Assembly: GCA_052389915.1 (NCBI GenBank)
Contig: JBQTHL010000008.1
Coordinates: 38,289-102,288, forward strand
Length of the DNA: 64,000 nt
Source of the DNA: Panacagrimonas sp052389915
GTDB lineage: Bacteria; Pseudomonadota; Gammaproteobacteria; Nevskiales; Nevskiaceae
Reading direction: 5' to 3'
The notes under the pieces are model-generated. The model saw nothing but the letters and a program-made list of their open reading frames with translations, did no database searches and had not been told where the DNA came from. Made by a program: the position numbers and the translations under genes. This document shows positions 51,868 through 60,187 of the stretch, piece after piece. The first letter of the stretch is position 1; each line of letters opens with the position of its first letter.

Positions 51868-52410
51868 ATGCAGATGCGACCGCAACTCCAGATTCAGACC
51901 GTCATCAAGGCGATGATGGAAGACGTGATCCCGGCGCTGGACCAGACCAACCAGCTCGCGATGCAGTCGGCGCAGCTCACCATCGGCACGCTCGCGCTGA
52001 TATCGCAGCATCTGCCACTGGAATATCGATACGACTGCGACGAACTGGCGCGCCTGCTCGACACGGCGAAGACCCTGCGTGAACAGGCTGAGGGCGGCGA
52101 GCAGACGAGCGCTGCGCTCGCTGCGCTCGGTAGCGCGGGTCTGGTCGGCGCCGACGTGCTCAGGCGCGCGCGCGCCGAGCCCACCGAGATCGTCGAGGCG
52201 GTACGCCAACTGCGCAGCGCGACCGCGCAGACCGTGCGCGCGGTGTACGCCGAAGCGCCCGAAGCGACGCAGGCCGCGGTCGAGAAGACCGTGCTCGCGA
52301 TGTCCAAGGAACAACTGCTGCGCGACCGCTCCTGGCTGCTGATGCAGGGCTGGGAACCGGACCCGAAAGCGGTCCCGGCCATCGACACGTTGCTGGCCCC
52401 CATACCGTAG
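51868..52410 (+). CDS. Conserved hypothetical partner of the phosphotransferase
   Basis: A 180-residue, mostly helical cytoplasmic protein (QLAMQSAQLTIGTLALISQH; LDTAKTLREQAEGGEQTSAA) with no recognisable motif. A protein of this kind often follows APH-type genes in degradation clusters, so a shared job is likely. Its TAG stop is the TAG of the GTAG end of the next palindrome (52407-52497). Function unknown. Confidence 0.65.
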   Translation: MQMRPQLQIQTVIKAMMEDVIPALDQTNQLAMQSAQLTIGTLALISQHLPLEYRYDCDELARLLDTAKTLREQAEGGEQTSAALAALGSAGLVGADVLRRARAEPTEIVEAVRQLRSATAQTVRAVYAEAPEATQAAVEKTVLAMSKEQLLRDRSWLLMQGWEPDPKAVPAIDTLLAPIP

Positions 52411-52497
52411 GGCGGGTTGGCCGCGAGCTTTCCCGCGGCGTAACCCGCCGATTCCGCGAAGGCGGGTTACGCGGTGAAGCCGCTAATCCGCCCTACG
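52407..52497. repeat. GTAGGGCGG-type palindrome carrying a stop codon
   Basis: GTAGGGCGGGTTGGC at the left and GCTAATCCGCCCTAC at the right are near-perfect inverses. Internal AACCCGCC/GGCGGGTT form a second stem. The GTAG end gives the TAG of the preceding gene. REP families with a GTAG end are recognised by RAYT transposases; none is seen here. Confidence 0.82.
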
Positions 52498-52517
52498 TTT
52501 ATCTTGAGGACACCGCG

Positions 52518-53300
52518 ATGAGCAAAGCACTCGACCGTTTTTCCCTGAAAGGCCGCACGGCCCTGGTCACCGGCGCGGGCAGCGGCATGGGCCGGCATTT
52601 CGTGCAGACGCTCTCCGATAACGGCGCGCGCGTGATCTGCGCGGCGCGGCGCAAGGACGCCATCGAATCCATTGCCGCCGAGATTCGCGCCAAGGGCGGT
52701 GACGCCGTGGCGGTGGAACTCGACATCGGCAATACCGAGAGCGTGACCGCGGCATTCGATGCGGCCGAGAAAGCGATGGGCACGATAGACCTGCTCGTCA
52801 ACAACGCCGGCCAGATCGTGTTCGCGCCGTTCCCGGATATTTCGGATGAGCAGTGGCAGAACATCATGAACGTGAACCTGATGGGTTCGATGCGCATGTC
52901 CCGCGAGTTTTCCAAGCGCCTCATCGCCAAGGGCAAGCCGGGCGGCATCATCAACATCACGTCCATCACCGGCCAGCAGACCAAGCCTTACCTGTCGATC
53001 TACGGCAGCGCCAAGGCCGCGCTGATCCAACTCACGAAGCAGATGGCCATCGACCTGCTGCCCCACAACATCCGCGTGAACTCGATTGCCCCGGGCTACT
53101 TCCGCACCGAGATGGTGGACTGGTACTTCGACAGCCCGGAAGGCAAGCTGGAAGTGGAGAATCTGCCGGCCAAGCGCGTGGGCCTGCTGGAAGAACTCGA
53201 CGGGCCGCTGCTGCTGCTGGCGAGCGATGCGGGGTCGTACATGAATGCCGCGATCATCCCGGTGGATTACGGGCACGTGGCGCGGATTTCGTTCACGTAG
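52518..53300 (+). CDS. Short-chain dehydrogenase/reductase (intact active site)
   Basis: A 260-residue classical SDR with cofactor loop VTGAGSGMGRHF, NNAG motif VNNAGQ, and the catalytic triad Ser (ITSITG) and Tyr/Lys (YGSAKAALIQL). Likely substrate is a pathway alcohol or ketone. Its intact triad contrasts with the SDR at 33500. An ATG at 52518 follows the palindrome by 20 bases and has TTGAGGA upstream. Confidence 0.93.
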   Translation: MSKALDRFSLKGRTALVTGAGSGMGRHFVQTLSDNGARVICAARRKDAIESIAAEIRAKGGDAVAVELDIGNTESVTAAFDAAEKAMGTIDLLVNNAGQIVFAPFPDISDEQWQNIMNVNLMGSMRMSREFSKRLIAKGKPGGIINITSITGQQTKPYLSIYGSAKAALIQLTKQMAIDLLPHNIRVNSIAPGYFRTEMVDWYFDSPEGKLEVENLPAKRVGLLEELDGPLLLLASDAGSYMNAAIIPVDYGHVARISFT

Positions 53301-53337
53301 TTGCGCGGGAATCAGACGACGGCGACGGGGAAGTACG

Positions 53338-54651
53338 GTGTTTTCATTCGCAAGCGGATCGAATCGAACCTTGATGTTGGGCCTGCTCCCGGCGGCGAGC
53401 CTGAGCCTGCTGCTCGTGTCCGTGCCGGTGCCTGCAGCGACGCCGAGCTTGCAACTGGAAAAGTCCGTCGTGCTGATGCGTCACGGCCTGCGATCCCCCA
53501 ACCAGTCGCCGGCAGAACTCGCCAAGTCGGCCACGCGTCCCTGGCCGCAGTGGCCGGTCGGTCCGGGCGAATTGACCGAGCATGGTGCGGCGCTGGTCAG
53601 GACGCTCGGCGGCTACTATCGCCAGCACTACGCCGCCGCCGGTTTGCTTCCGGCGCAGGGCTGTCCGCCGGCCGGTAGCGTGGCCAATTACGCCGACAAC
53701 GCGGCCGCGCGCAATCCGCTCAGCGCTCAGGCACTGATGGACGGAATGTTTCCTGGGTGTGGTTTCAAGGCGGCGTTCAAACCGCAGGGGGAGGGCGTCG
53801 ATCCGCTGTTCAATCCGAGCGGCGCGGGCACTTGTCCGATCAGCCCTGTGAAAGCGCGCGCTGCGGTGCTCGCCGCAGCCGGCGGCGAACTTGGGCGCGC
53901 GGTGCGCCGCGAGCGCGATGCGCTGAAAGGCTTGCAGGCGATTCTGAAAGTGCGCAGCTCGGTGACTTGTGCCGATGATGTTCCGTCCTGCGGACTGGAC
54001 GGCTTCGGCAATGTCATCGAGGACAGCAAGGAAGGGCCCAAGATCAAGGGCGGGCTCGAACAGGCTGCGACCCTGGGCGAGAATTTCCTGTTCGCCTACA
54101 TGGAAGGCATGCCCGAGCGCGATGTCGCCTGGGGCGAGGCCGCGACCCCAGAGGCCCTCGCACCGCTGCTCGGCCCGCGCAACCTGTACGTGCAACTGCT
54201 GCGCAAGCCGCCGTACCTGGCTTCGCGTCACGTCACGGCGCTGGGACGCGCGATCCTCGCGGCCCTCGATGATGCGCCGGCTGCGGCCAACCCATCACTC
54301 AATGCAACCCGTTTCCTTGCGTTCATGGGCCGCGACATTCATCTCGCCGCGATGTCGGGTTTGCTGGGGCTGGAGTGGTCGCTGCCGGGTCAGCCGGACA
54401 ACACGGCGCCGGGTGTGACCCTGGCTTTTGAGCGCCTGCTCAATCCTGCCGACGGAAAGCGTTATGTTCGTGTCGTGCTGTACTACCAGACGCTGCAACA
54501 GATGCGGGCCGGCACGACGCTGGACCTGGCGCATCCGCCGGGCCGGGTCGTGTTGAAGGTTCCCGGTTGCGAGAAAGAAGCAGTGGACGGAGCATGTCCA
54601 CTGCTGGTGCTGCGGGCGCGCTTCACTGAGGCGTTCGCGCCAGACTGCTAA
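53338..54651 (+). CDS. Histidine acid phosphatase (phytase/AppA fold), exported
   Basis: A 437-residue exported protein with signal LMLGLLPAASLSLLLVSVPV and the phosphatase motif LMRHGLRSPNQ. The second motif is altered: the usual GHD reads GRD (FMGRDIHLAAMSGLLGLEW), so the catalytic Asp remains but the preceding His is Arg. GTG 53338, with GGGGAAG upstream, is chosen; ATG 53374 is a good alternative. It may hydrolyse phosphate esters in the periplasm, but the GRD change makes activity uncertain. Confidence 0.82.
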   Translation: MFSFASGSNRTLMLGLLPAASLSLLLVSVPVPAATPSLQLEKSVVLMRHGLRSPNQSPAELAKSATRPWPQWPVGPGELTEHGAALVRTLGGYYRQHYAAAGLLPAQGCPPAGSVANYADNAAARNPLSAQALMDGMFPGCGFKAAFKPQGEGVDPLFNPSGAGTCPISPVKARAAVLAAAGGELGRAVRRERDALKGLQAILKVRSSVTCADDVPSCGLDGFGNVIEDSKEGPKIKGGLEQAATLGENFLFAYMEGMPERDVAWGEAATPEALAPLLGPRNLYVQLLRKPPYLASRHVTALGRAILAALDDAPAAANPSLNATRFLAFMGRDIHLAAMSGLLGLEWSLPGQPDNTAPGVTLAFERLLNPADGKRYVRVVLYYQTLQQMRAGTTLDLAHPPGRVVLKVPGCEKEAVDGACPLLVLRARFTEAFAPDC

Positions 54652-54668
54652 TTTCGAGGAGGCAAGCG

Positions 54669-56045
54669 ATGGGCAACATTCCTAGCGACACCGAGTTCAA
54701 ATTTCCGCTCGACCTGGGCGCACCGGAAGGCTCGCTGGAAGGGCGTTCGCCGCCGGTGGATAACGGCCTCGATGTGGTCGACCCGTCGCGCTACTACTCG
54801 CGCGAATTCATGGCCAAGGAGTGGCAGACCTTGTGGCCGAAGGTCTGGCTGCTTGCCGCGGTAACGGTCGATATCAAGGAGTCCGGCGACTACACCTTGT
54901 TCCAGCACGGCCACGAGGAATTCCTTGTCGTGCGGCAAGACGACATGAGCATCAAGGCGTTCTACAACGCCTGCCCGCATCGCGGGAATCGTGTGTGTCA
55001 GGTGGATCGCGGCACGGCCAGCAGCTTCACCTGCCCGTTCCATAGCTGGGAATTCGGCTGCAACGGCAAGCTCGAGAAGATCGTCGATGAAGAGACTTTC
55101 AACCCGAAGCTCATCGCCCACCGCCCTGGCCTGACCGAGGTGCGCTGCGACTCTCTCGGCGGCCTCGTGTTCGTGAACATCGATGGCAAGGCGCCGCCGC
55201 TGAAGGAATGGATGGGTCTGCCGGAGGGCTACCTGGAAGCCTACGGCATGGACACCATGAACCTGGTGCGGCACACGCGCAGCGAGTGGAGCAGCAACTG
55301 GAAGACGGGGGTCGATACGTTTTACGAGACCTACCATCTGCCGCACATTCACCCGCAGACGCAGGGCTCGATCGAGGAATTCAGCCAGGTCGATCTGTAC
55401 AAGAACGGCTTCGGGCGGATGATCGTGTGGTTCGGCATCAAGTCGCATCGTCATGAAGTTGCGCACGAGCGGGATCTGGACGAGGGCGCGAAGATTTTTC
55501 TGCGCGATGCCGGCATCGACACCGACACCTATTCCGGCACGGTGCATGACACCCGTCGCGACATCCAGCTCGCCAAGCGCGAACGCGCCGCGCGCCTGGG
55601 CATCAAGGAATGGGACAAGCTGACCGACGGCCAGCTCAGCGACGGCTGGATCACCGGCATGTTCCCCAACGTGCAGATGGGTATGCACGCCGAGGGCGTG
55701 TTCATCATGCGCTTCGTGCCGCACCCGACCGATCCCGAGAAGTTCGTCTACGACAACGTGCTGTTGTATCGGCATGTGGACGTGCCGAACTACGACGTGC
55801 CGACCTGGATGGCAATGCCGAAAGAACTGGACCTCAGCGGCGAGACGCGACCCGACATCGAGCGCTGGCCGGCAAACGAGGTGCCCGGCATCGGCCCGGT
55901 GCTCTTGCAGGATTGGGAGCTGGTGCCGAACGTGCAGCAGGGGATCAAATCCCGTGGCTTCAAGGGGCCGATCTGGAGCGACCAGGAAGCGCGCATCCGG
56001 CACTTCCACAAGGAAGTGGATCGTTACATTGACGGCAAAAAATGA
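54669..56045 (+). CDS. Rieske non-haem iron ring-hydroxylating oxygenase, alpha subunit
   Basis: A 458-residue oxygenase with the N-terminal Rieske domain (C102/H104 in ACPHRGNRVC, C122/H125 in CPFHSWEFG) and the mononuclear iron site with H223 and H228 (YETYHLPHIHP) and a later carboxylate. It adds oxygen to an aromatic or alicyclic ring. The alpha subunit stands alone: no beta subunit and no reductase lie nearby, but a Rieske ferredoxin overlaps its 3' end. GGAGG precedes the ATG. Confidence 0.94.
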   Translation: MGNIPSDTEFKFPLDLGAPEGSLEGRSPPVDNGLDVVDPSRYYSREFMAKEWQTLWPKVWLLAAVTVDIKESGDYTLFQHGHEEFLVVRQDDMSIKAFYNACPHRGNRVCQVDRGTASSFTCPFHSWEFGCNGKLEKIVDEETFNPKLIAHRPGLTEVRCDSLGGLVFVNIDGKAPPLKEWMGLPEGYLEAYGMDTMNLVRHTRSEWSSNWKTGVDTFYETYHLPHIHPQTQGSIEEFSQVDLYKNGFGRMIVWFGIKSHRHEVAHERDLDEGAKIFLRDAGIDTDTYSGTVHDTRRDIQLAKRERAARLGIKEWDKLTDGQLSDGWITGMFPNVQMGMHAEGVFIMRFVPHPTDPEKFVYDNVLLYRHVDVPNYDVPTWMAMPKELDLSGETRPDIERWPANEVPGIGPVLLQDWELVPNVQQGIKSRGFKGPIWSDQEARIRHFHKEVDRYIDGKK

Positions 56046-56344
56046 AGCATGCCGTGTGCAAACTCTCCGAGGTGGCTATGGAGAGCAACAAGGCGTTCGC
56101 GGTGGAGGGGCGATCCGTATTGATCTGTCGAACCTCGGCTGGAATCTTTGCCGTGGAGAATCGATGCACGCATCAATTGGCGGCGCTGGAAGGCGGCAGG
56201 ATGCGCGGCGTGCACCTGTTCTGTCCCAAGCATGGCGCCCGCTTCGACTTGCGCACTGGCGTGCCGAACGCGTTGGCGAAGACGCCAATCCAGATTTACC
56301 CAGTGGAAGTGGTGGAAGGCGAAGTACAGATTGAACTGAAGTAG
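56042..56344 (+). CDS. Rieske-type [2Fe-2S] ferredoxin (oxygenase-linked)
   Basis: A 100-residue ferredoxin with C42/H44 (RCTHQL) and C61/H64 (FCPKHGARF). It starts at the ATGA junction with the oxygenase and should deliver electrons to its Rieske centre. The stop TAG is part of the GTAG end of the palindrome at 56341. Confidence 0.92.
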   Translation: MKHAVCKLSEVAMESNKAFAVEGRSVLICRTSAGIFAVENRCTHQLAALEGGRMRGVHLFCPKHGARFDLRTGVPNALAKTPIQIYPVEVVEGEVQIELK

Positions 56345-56406
56345 CGTGCGCACCGCGCACGATGGCCCATTCACCGGAGCACGCTCGTGCGCAGTGCGCA
56401 CGCTAC
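56341..56406. repeat. GTAGCGTGCGC-type palindrome carrying a stop codon
   Basis: GTAGCGTGCGCACCGCGCAC at the left pairs with GTGCGCAGTGCGCACGCTAC at the right (arms about 20 bases, loop about 22 bases). Its GTAG gives the TAG stop of the ferredoxin gene. Another member of the GTAG...CTAC class. Confidence 0.85.
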
Positions 56407-56437
56407 ATGGACTCCGGATCAGCGAGGAGAAACGAGC

Positions 56438-56839
56438 ATGAATACCAACGAGCAGAACAAGGAAACCGTAAAGCGTTTCATGGAAGTGTTCTCGTCCGGC
56501 AATGTCGAAGCCACGATGGCGATGATGGCCGACACCGCGACCTGGTGGGTCGCCGGCACGATGCCGATCTCCGGCACCTACAACATGGCGCAGTTCCGGG
56601 AACTGCTCTCCGGCGTCAGCGGGAGCTGCAAGGGCGGCGCGATCAAGCTCATGCCCAAGGCCTTCACGGCCGAAGGCGAGCGCGTGGCGGTGGAAACCGA
56701 ATCGCTCGCGGATCTGAACAACGGGCGCCACTACAACAATCACTATCACTTCCTGTTCACCGTGCGCGACGGGAAGATCGCGGGCGTCAAGGAATACCTC
56801 GACACCATGCACACCAACGCCGTGCTGTGCACGCCCTGA
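56438..56839 (+). CDS. SnoaL/ketosteroid-isomerase-like protein
   Basis: A 133-residue NTF2-fold protein with TVKRFMEVFSSGNVEATMAM and RHYNNHYHFLFTVRDGKIAG, ending near EYLDTMHTNAVL. It belongs to the general SnoaL group, not the QLG subfamily of the other three island members. AGGAGA precedes ATG 56438. It probably isomerises or hydrates a product of the Rieske oxygenase. Confidence 0.82.
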   Translation: MNTNEQNKETVKRFMEVFSSGNVEATMAMMADTATWWVAGTMPISGTYNMAQFRELLSGVSGSCKGGAIKLMPKAFTAEGERVAVETESLADLNNGRHYNNHYHFLFTVRDGKIAGVKEYLDTMHTNAVLCTP

Positions 56840-56861
56840 TCCAGAAAAGAACTGCAACCCA

Positions 56862-57332
56862 ATGAACGAAACCACCGAAGCCGCAACGCTGGCACACGAA
56901 TTCACCTTTACGGCGCAGGTCATGCCGCCGGTCGACGTGGGCGCCACGCCTCTGGGCGGCCGCATGTGCTTCACGATGGGAGCTGGGGAGGTGAGCGGCG
57001 CGAGACTAAAGGGCCGATTGCTGTCCGGCGGCGACTGGTTGCTGATCGGCGCCGACGGCTACGGTCGCGTGGACGTGCGTGCGCAGATCGCGACCGACGA
57101 CGGTGCTTTCATCTACGTGAACTACTGGGGCTTCCTGCAGATGAACGAGAAGATCGGCGCAGCCCTGACAACGGGCGCGGGCACCGAGTTTGCCGATGCC
57201 TACCTGCGTACCTCTCCTCGCCTGGAGTGTGGTGATCCGCGTTACGCCTGGGTCAACCACACGCTGTTCGTTGCAGCCGGCCGGCTGCTGCCGGGCGGCA
57301 CCGTCGAATACCGTGTTTACCGCGTCGATTGA
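56862..57332 (+). CDS. DUF3237 protein
   Basis: A 156-residue protein of the DUF3237 family: HEFTFTAQVMPPVDVGATP, GDWLLIGADGYGRVDVRAQI, VNYWGF and YAWVNHTLFVAAGR. It is a small beta-barrel protein of unknown role, recurrent in aromatic and terpene degradation operons. It sits between the ketosteroid-isomerase-like and LEH-like genes with short gaps, so the three probably act in sequence. Confidence 0.87.
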   Translation: MNETTEAATLAHEFTFTAQVMPPVDVGATPLGGRMCFTMGAGEVSGARLKGRLLSGGDWLLIGADGYGRVDVRAQIATDDGAFIYVNYWGFLQMNEKIGAALTTGAGTEFADAYLRTSPRLECGDPRYAWVNHTLFVAAGRLLPGGTVEYRVYRVD

Positions 57333-57340
57333 GCACAGAC

Positions 57341-57727
57341 ATGAACCCGAATCCTGAAACTGTGGTGCGTGCTTTCTTTGCCGAACTGGGCAGCGGTAGC
57401 GGCCTGATCTCGGCCATCGAAGCCTGGTGTGCCGACGACTGCCGCTGGGAAAATTCCGGCCTGCCGTCTGCCGCGAACAAGGCCGAGATGATTGCGATGA
57501 TGCAGGGCTTCATCGACGGGTTTCAGATCGCGGCCATTACGGTTGACCTGGTCGCAATCGGCAGCGGCGGCGATGTCGTGCTGACCGAGCGGGTCGATCA
57601 CATGGACACCGCCGACGGTCGTCGCCTGTTGTCGTTCCCGCTAGCCGGGACGTTGACGGTTCGCGGCGGGAAGATCGTGCGCTGGTCGGATTACTTCGAC
57701 CCGCGGCCGCTGTTGCCGCCGGGTTGA
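57341..57727 (+). CDS. Limonene-1,2-epoxide hydrolase-like protein
   Basis: A 128-residue member of the LEH family. The Arg-x-Asp pair of the LEH active site is present in TERVDHM, the Asn in RWENSGLP, and the late Asp in RWSDYFD. LEH's Tyr position is Trp here. LEH opens terpene epoxides with water. It is the last gene of the Rieske operon and meets the acyl-CoA synthetase tail to tail across a palindrome. Confidence 0.75.
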   Translation: MNPNPETVVRAFFAELGSGSGLISAIEAWCADDCRWENSGLPSAANKAEMIAMMQGFIDGFQIAAITVDLVAIGSGGDVVLTERVDHMDTADGRRLLSFPLAGTLTVRGGKIVRWSDYFDPRPLLPPG

Positions 57728-57728
57728 C

Positions 57729-57816
57729 GTAGGAGGGGCTTCAGCCCAGACAGGCGCTCGCAGGCCCAAACCCGTTTCGATCTGCGAACGCCTGTCGGGG
57801 CTTGCGCCCCTCCTAC
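57729..57816. repeat. GTAGGAGGGGC-type palindrome carrying a stop codon
   Basis: GTAGGAGGGGCTTCAGCCC and its inverse GGGGCTTGCGCCCCTCCTAC flank 30 bases, with GACAGGCG/CGCCTGTC as an inner stem. The right GTAG, read on the minus strand, gives the TAG stop of the acyl-CoA synthetase. Confidence 0.85.
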
Positions 57817-59765
57817 ACGGCGGCGGTCACCTCGATATCGGTCAGGAACTCGAAGGTGCGAAACGCGTCTTCGAGCTGCTTCCCGACCGACGCCGTCCGA
57901 TCCGCAGCAACCGTCGCCTTGACGATGACCTTGGGTCTGCGGCCGGTCTCGTCAACAGCAATCGTCACGCCGCTCCCGGCAATGCCGCCCGCCACGTCGG
58001 TGGCTACGCGGCGAATGGCATCGACGCGCAGCGCCGGCTTGTTGATCTTGCCGACCGCGGTCATGGGCAGAGCAGGGATCACGTGGATTTCCACCGGCAC
58101 CGCGGCGCGCTCCTGCACCTTCTCCTTGCACAGCGCGATCAGTTCGGCCGGGGTGACACTGGCTCCGTCCTTGAGCTGCACATAGGCCATCGGCATCTCG
58201 CCTTTCGACGCATCGGGCTTGCCGATGGCGGCGGCAATCTGCACCGCGGGATGGCACACCAGCACTTCCTCGATCATCTTCGGGTCGAGGTTGTGGCCGC
58301 CGCGAATGATCACGTCCTTGGCGCGGCCGAACAGCCAGATGTGGCCGGTCTCATCGACCGTGCCGAGATCGCCGGTGTTGGCCCAACGAAGGCCATCGGG
58401 CATCCCCTGCACGAAGAATTCGGCGTCGAGCGAAGAGTCCACGTAGCCCGGCGTCACGCCGGGCCCGCCGATGACGAGTACGCCGCGCTCGCCCGGCGCG
58501 CATTCGCGCACGAGACGGTTCTGCGAATCCACCTCGATGGCCTTCACCGGGTGCCAGGGCAGGTGAACGCCCACCGACCCGGCCACCGGTTCGCTGTCCT
58601 TGCCCGGGTGGCTCGACACCGCGCCGTGAATTTCCGACATGCCCCACAGTTCGCGCAGCCACACGCCGTAGCGCTTGTGGAAGCCGCGCAGCAGTTCGAC
58701 CGGGATGGTGCTGCCGCCGGCATTGAAGCTCTGGATGCAGTGCCCTTCCGAGCTCACCTCGGGCGGCAGCGCGAGAATCGCGGCGGCAGTCGCGGGCGTG
58801 GCAATCAAGGATGTCATGCGGTGCTTGCGCGCGATGTCCCAGAAATTCTTGACCACGCCCTGGTTGCGGAAGCCGTCCGTGGTCAGGGTCAGCACGGTCT
58901 GGCCGAACAGGATCGCGCGCAGGGAAATGATGACGCCGCCGCCGACATGGAAATTCGGCATGGCGTGGCCGACCACGCCGTCGGTCGAGGAGCCCGCCAG
59001 TCCGCCCATGATCCAGGCTGCGAGCAACTGGCCGCGATGCGTCATGCGCACCAGCTTGGGTGCTGCCGTGGTGCCACCCGTGGGCAGGTACACGGCTTCT
59101 GCGTGTGGATCGTTGCCGGGCTCGAAAGTCAGTCCCGCGGGTTGTGCGGCGAGCGCGGTCGCCAAGTCGTGCGGCGAGTCCGGCGCGTCGAAATAAAATA
59201 CGCGCTTCAGGGTCGGCACCAGCCCGACCAACTCATGCAGCTTGTCCCAGGCGCCCGGCCCATATTTTTTGGTGGTGGTCACCAGCACAGTGGCGCGCGC
59301 AGCGTTCATGATCGAGGCGACCTGGCGGATCTCCAGGTAGGGATTGATCGGGTTGGCGACTCCCGCCGTGGCGCCGCCCCAAGCCGCAACCAGCGCCTCC
59401 GGCAGCATCGGCAGGATGATCGATACCGACGGCCGCTCGCCTGCCGAGACCTCGTGAAAAAGATTGGCCGCGCGCTGGATCTGGTCCAGCAACTGCACAT
59501 AGCTGAGCACTCTCGCATCGCCACCGGGCTCGGCCGAAAGCAGATGTTTCACGGCCGGCTTGTCGGGGTCGATGGCGACCGAGGCCTTGATGCAGTCGTA
59601 AATCGTGTTGCCGGGCAACAGGGTATCCGGGGAAATTTTCTCGGCTTCGCGAATATCTCCCGCCGAGAGAAATCGCGGTCGCACGAGCTTGCCGACACCG
59701 GCACCGTATTCCGCCCCCCCGAGGGGTTTGTTTGTGGCGTTTCCCTGCCGCTGGTCCTGGTTCAT
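57813..59765 (-). CDS. AMP-dependent acyl-CoA synthetase/ligase
   Basis: A 650-residue ANL-superfamily enzyme. It shows the phosphate loop YLPTGGTTAAPKLVRMTH, LRELWGMSEIHGAVSSHP, TGDLGTVDETGHIWLFGR with RAKDVIIRGG, and the catalytic Lys in the C-terminal AVGKINKPAL. It activates a carboxylic acid with ATP and CoA. A C-terminal extension of about 90 residues follows the usual domain (GSGVTIAVDETGRRPKV). ATG 59765 has GGAGG upstream. It is divergent from the TonB-dependent receptor. Confidence 0.93.
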   Translation of the reverse strand: MNQDQRQGNATNKPLGGAEYGAGVGKLVRPRFLSAGDIREAEKISPDTLLPGNTIYDCIKASVAIDPDKPAVKHLLSAEPGGDARVLSYVQLLDQIQRAANLFHEVSAGERPSVSIILPMLPEALVAAWGGATAGVANPINPYLEIRQVASIMNAARATVLVTTTKKYGPGAWDKLHELVGLVPTLKRVFYFDAPDSPHDLATALAAQPAGLTFEPGNDPHAEAVYLPTGGTTAAPKLVRMTHRGQLLAAWIMGGLAGSSTDGVVGHAMPNFHVGGGVIISLRAILFGQTVLTLTTDGFRNQGVVKNFWDIARKHRMTSLIATPATAAAILALPPEVSSEGHCIQSFNAGGSTIPVELLRGFHKRYGVWLRELWGMSEIHGAVSSHPGKDSEPVAGSVGVHLPWHPVKAIEVDSQNRLVRECAPGERGVLVIGGPGVTPGYVDSSLDAEFFVQGMPDGLRWANTGDLGTVDETGHIWLFGRAKDVIIRGGHNLDPKMIEEVLVCHPAVQIAAAIGKPDASKGEMPMAYVQLKDGASVTPAELIALCKEKVQERAAVPVEIHVIPALPMTAVGKINKPALRVDAIRRVATDVAGGIAGSGVTIAVDETGRRPKVIVKATVAADRTASVGKQLEDAFRTFEFLTDIEVTAAV

Positions 59766-60187
59766 GTTCGTTCCTCCTGATCGAGAAAAGTCTGGTTTTT
59801 CTGGAAGCCGACGTCTGCGCGGCAAACGCCTGGGTGCCCTTCGGTACACGCAGCCAGGGGACCGCAAGCAAGCTTGCGATGAGCTGCGAATCGACGAAGT
59901 CGTAGTGTGCCATACGAAAAAAAGCGGGCGGGAATGGGCACGCGCCAAATCTTCTGCGCCGCCCTATAAAAAGCCTGTAGACGCATGAACTCCCGTTCAT
60001 TCCAAGCGGCTCCGGAAGGCATGGCGTGGGGCGCTTCGCGGCTTGCGATATGCCGTCGAAATTTTCCGACAGCACGTTTTTGATATGGGAAGGAGACTAA
60101 TCCGAAAGACGCCCCGTCCGGCCGCAACTAATTTGAGCGAAGGAACACATGCAATCAGTGCTGATTGACTTGGTAACGGAGAGAACG
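59766..60187. promoter_or_regulatory. 422-base divergent regulatory region between acyl-CoA synthetase and receptor
   Basis: This is the longest gene-free stretch. It contains a perfect inverted repeat ATGAAC-TCCC-GTTCAT (59985-60000), a candidate operator in the middle of the spacer. No ORF with support, repeat or RNA was seen in it. Weak AT-rich patches lie at about 59920-59980 and 60055-60130. Confidence 0.5.

Noticed and set aside
58083..59780. 565-codon plus-strand ORF opposite the acyl-CoA synthetase
   Set aside because: The minus-strand ligase has all catalytic motifs; the antisense frame has none.
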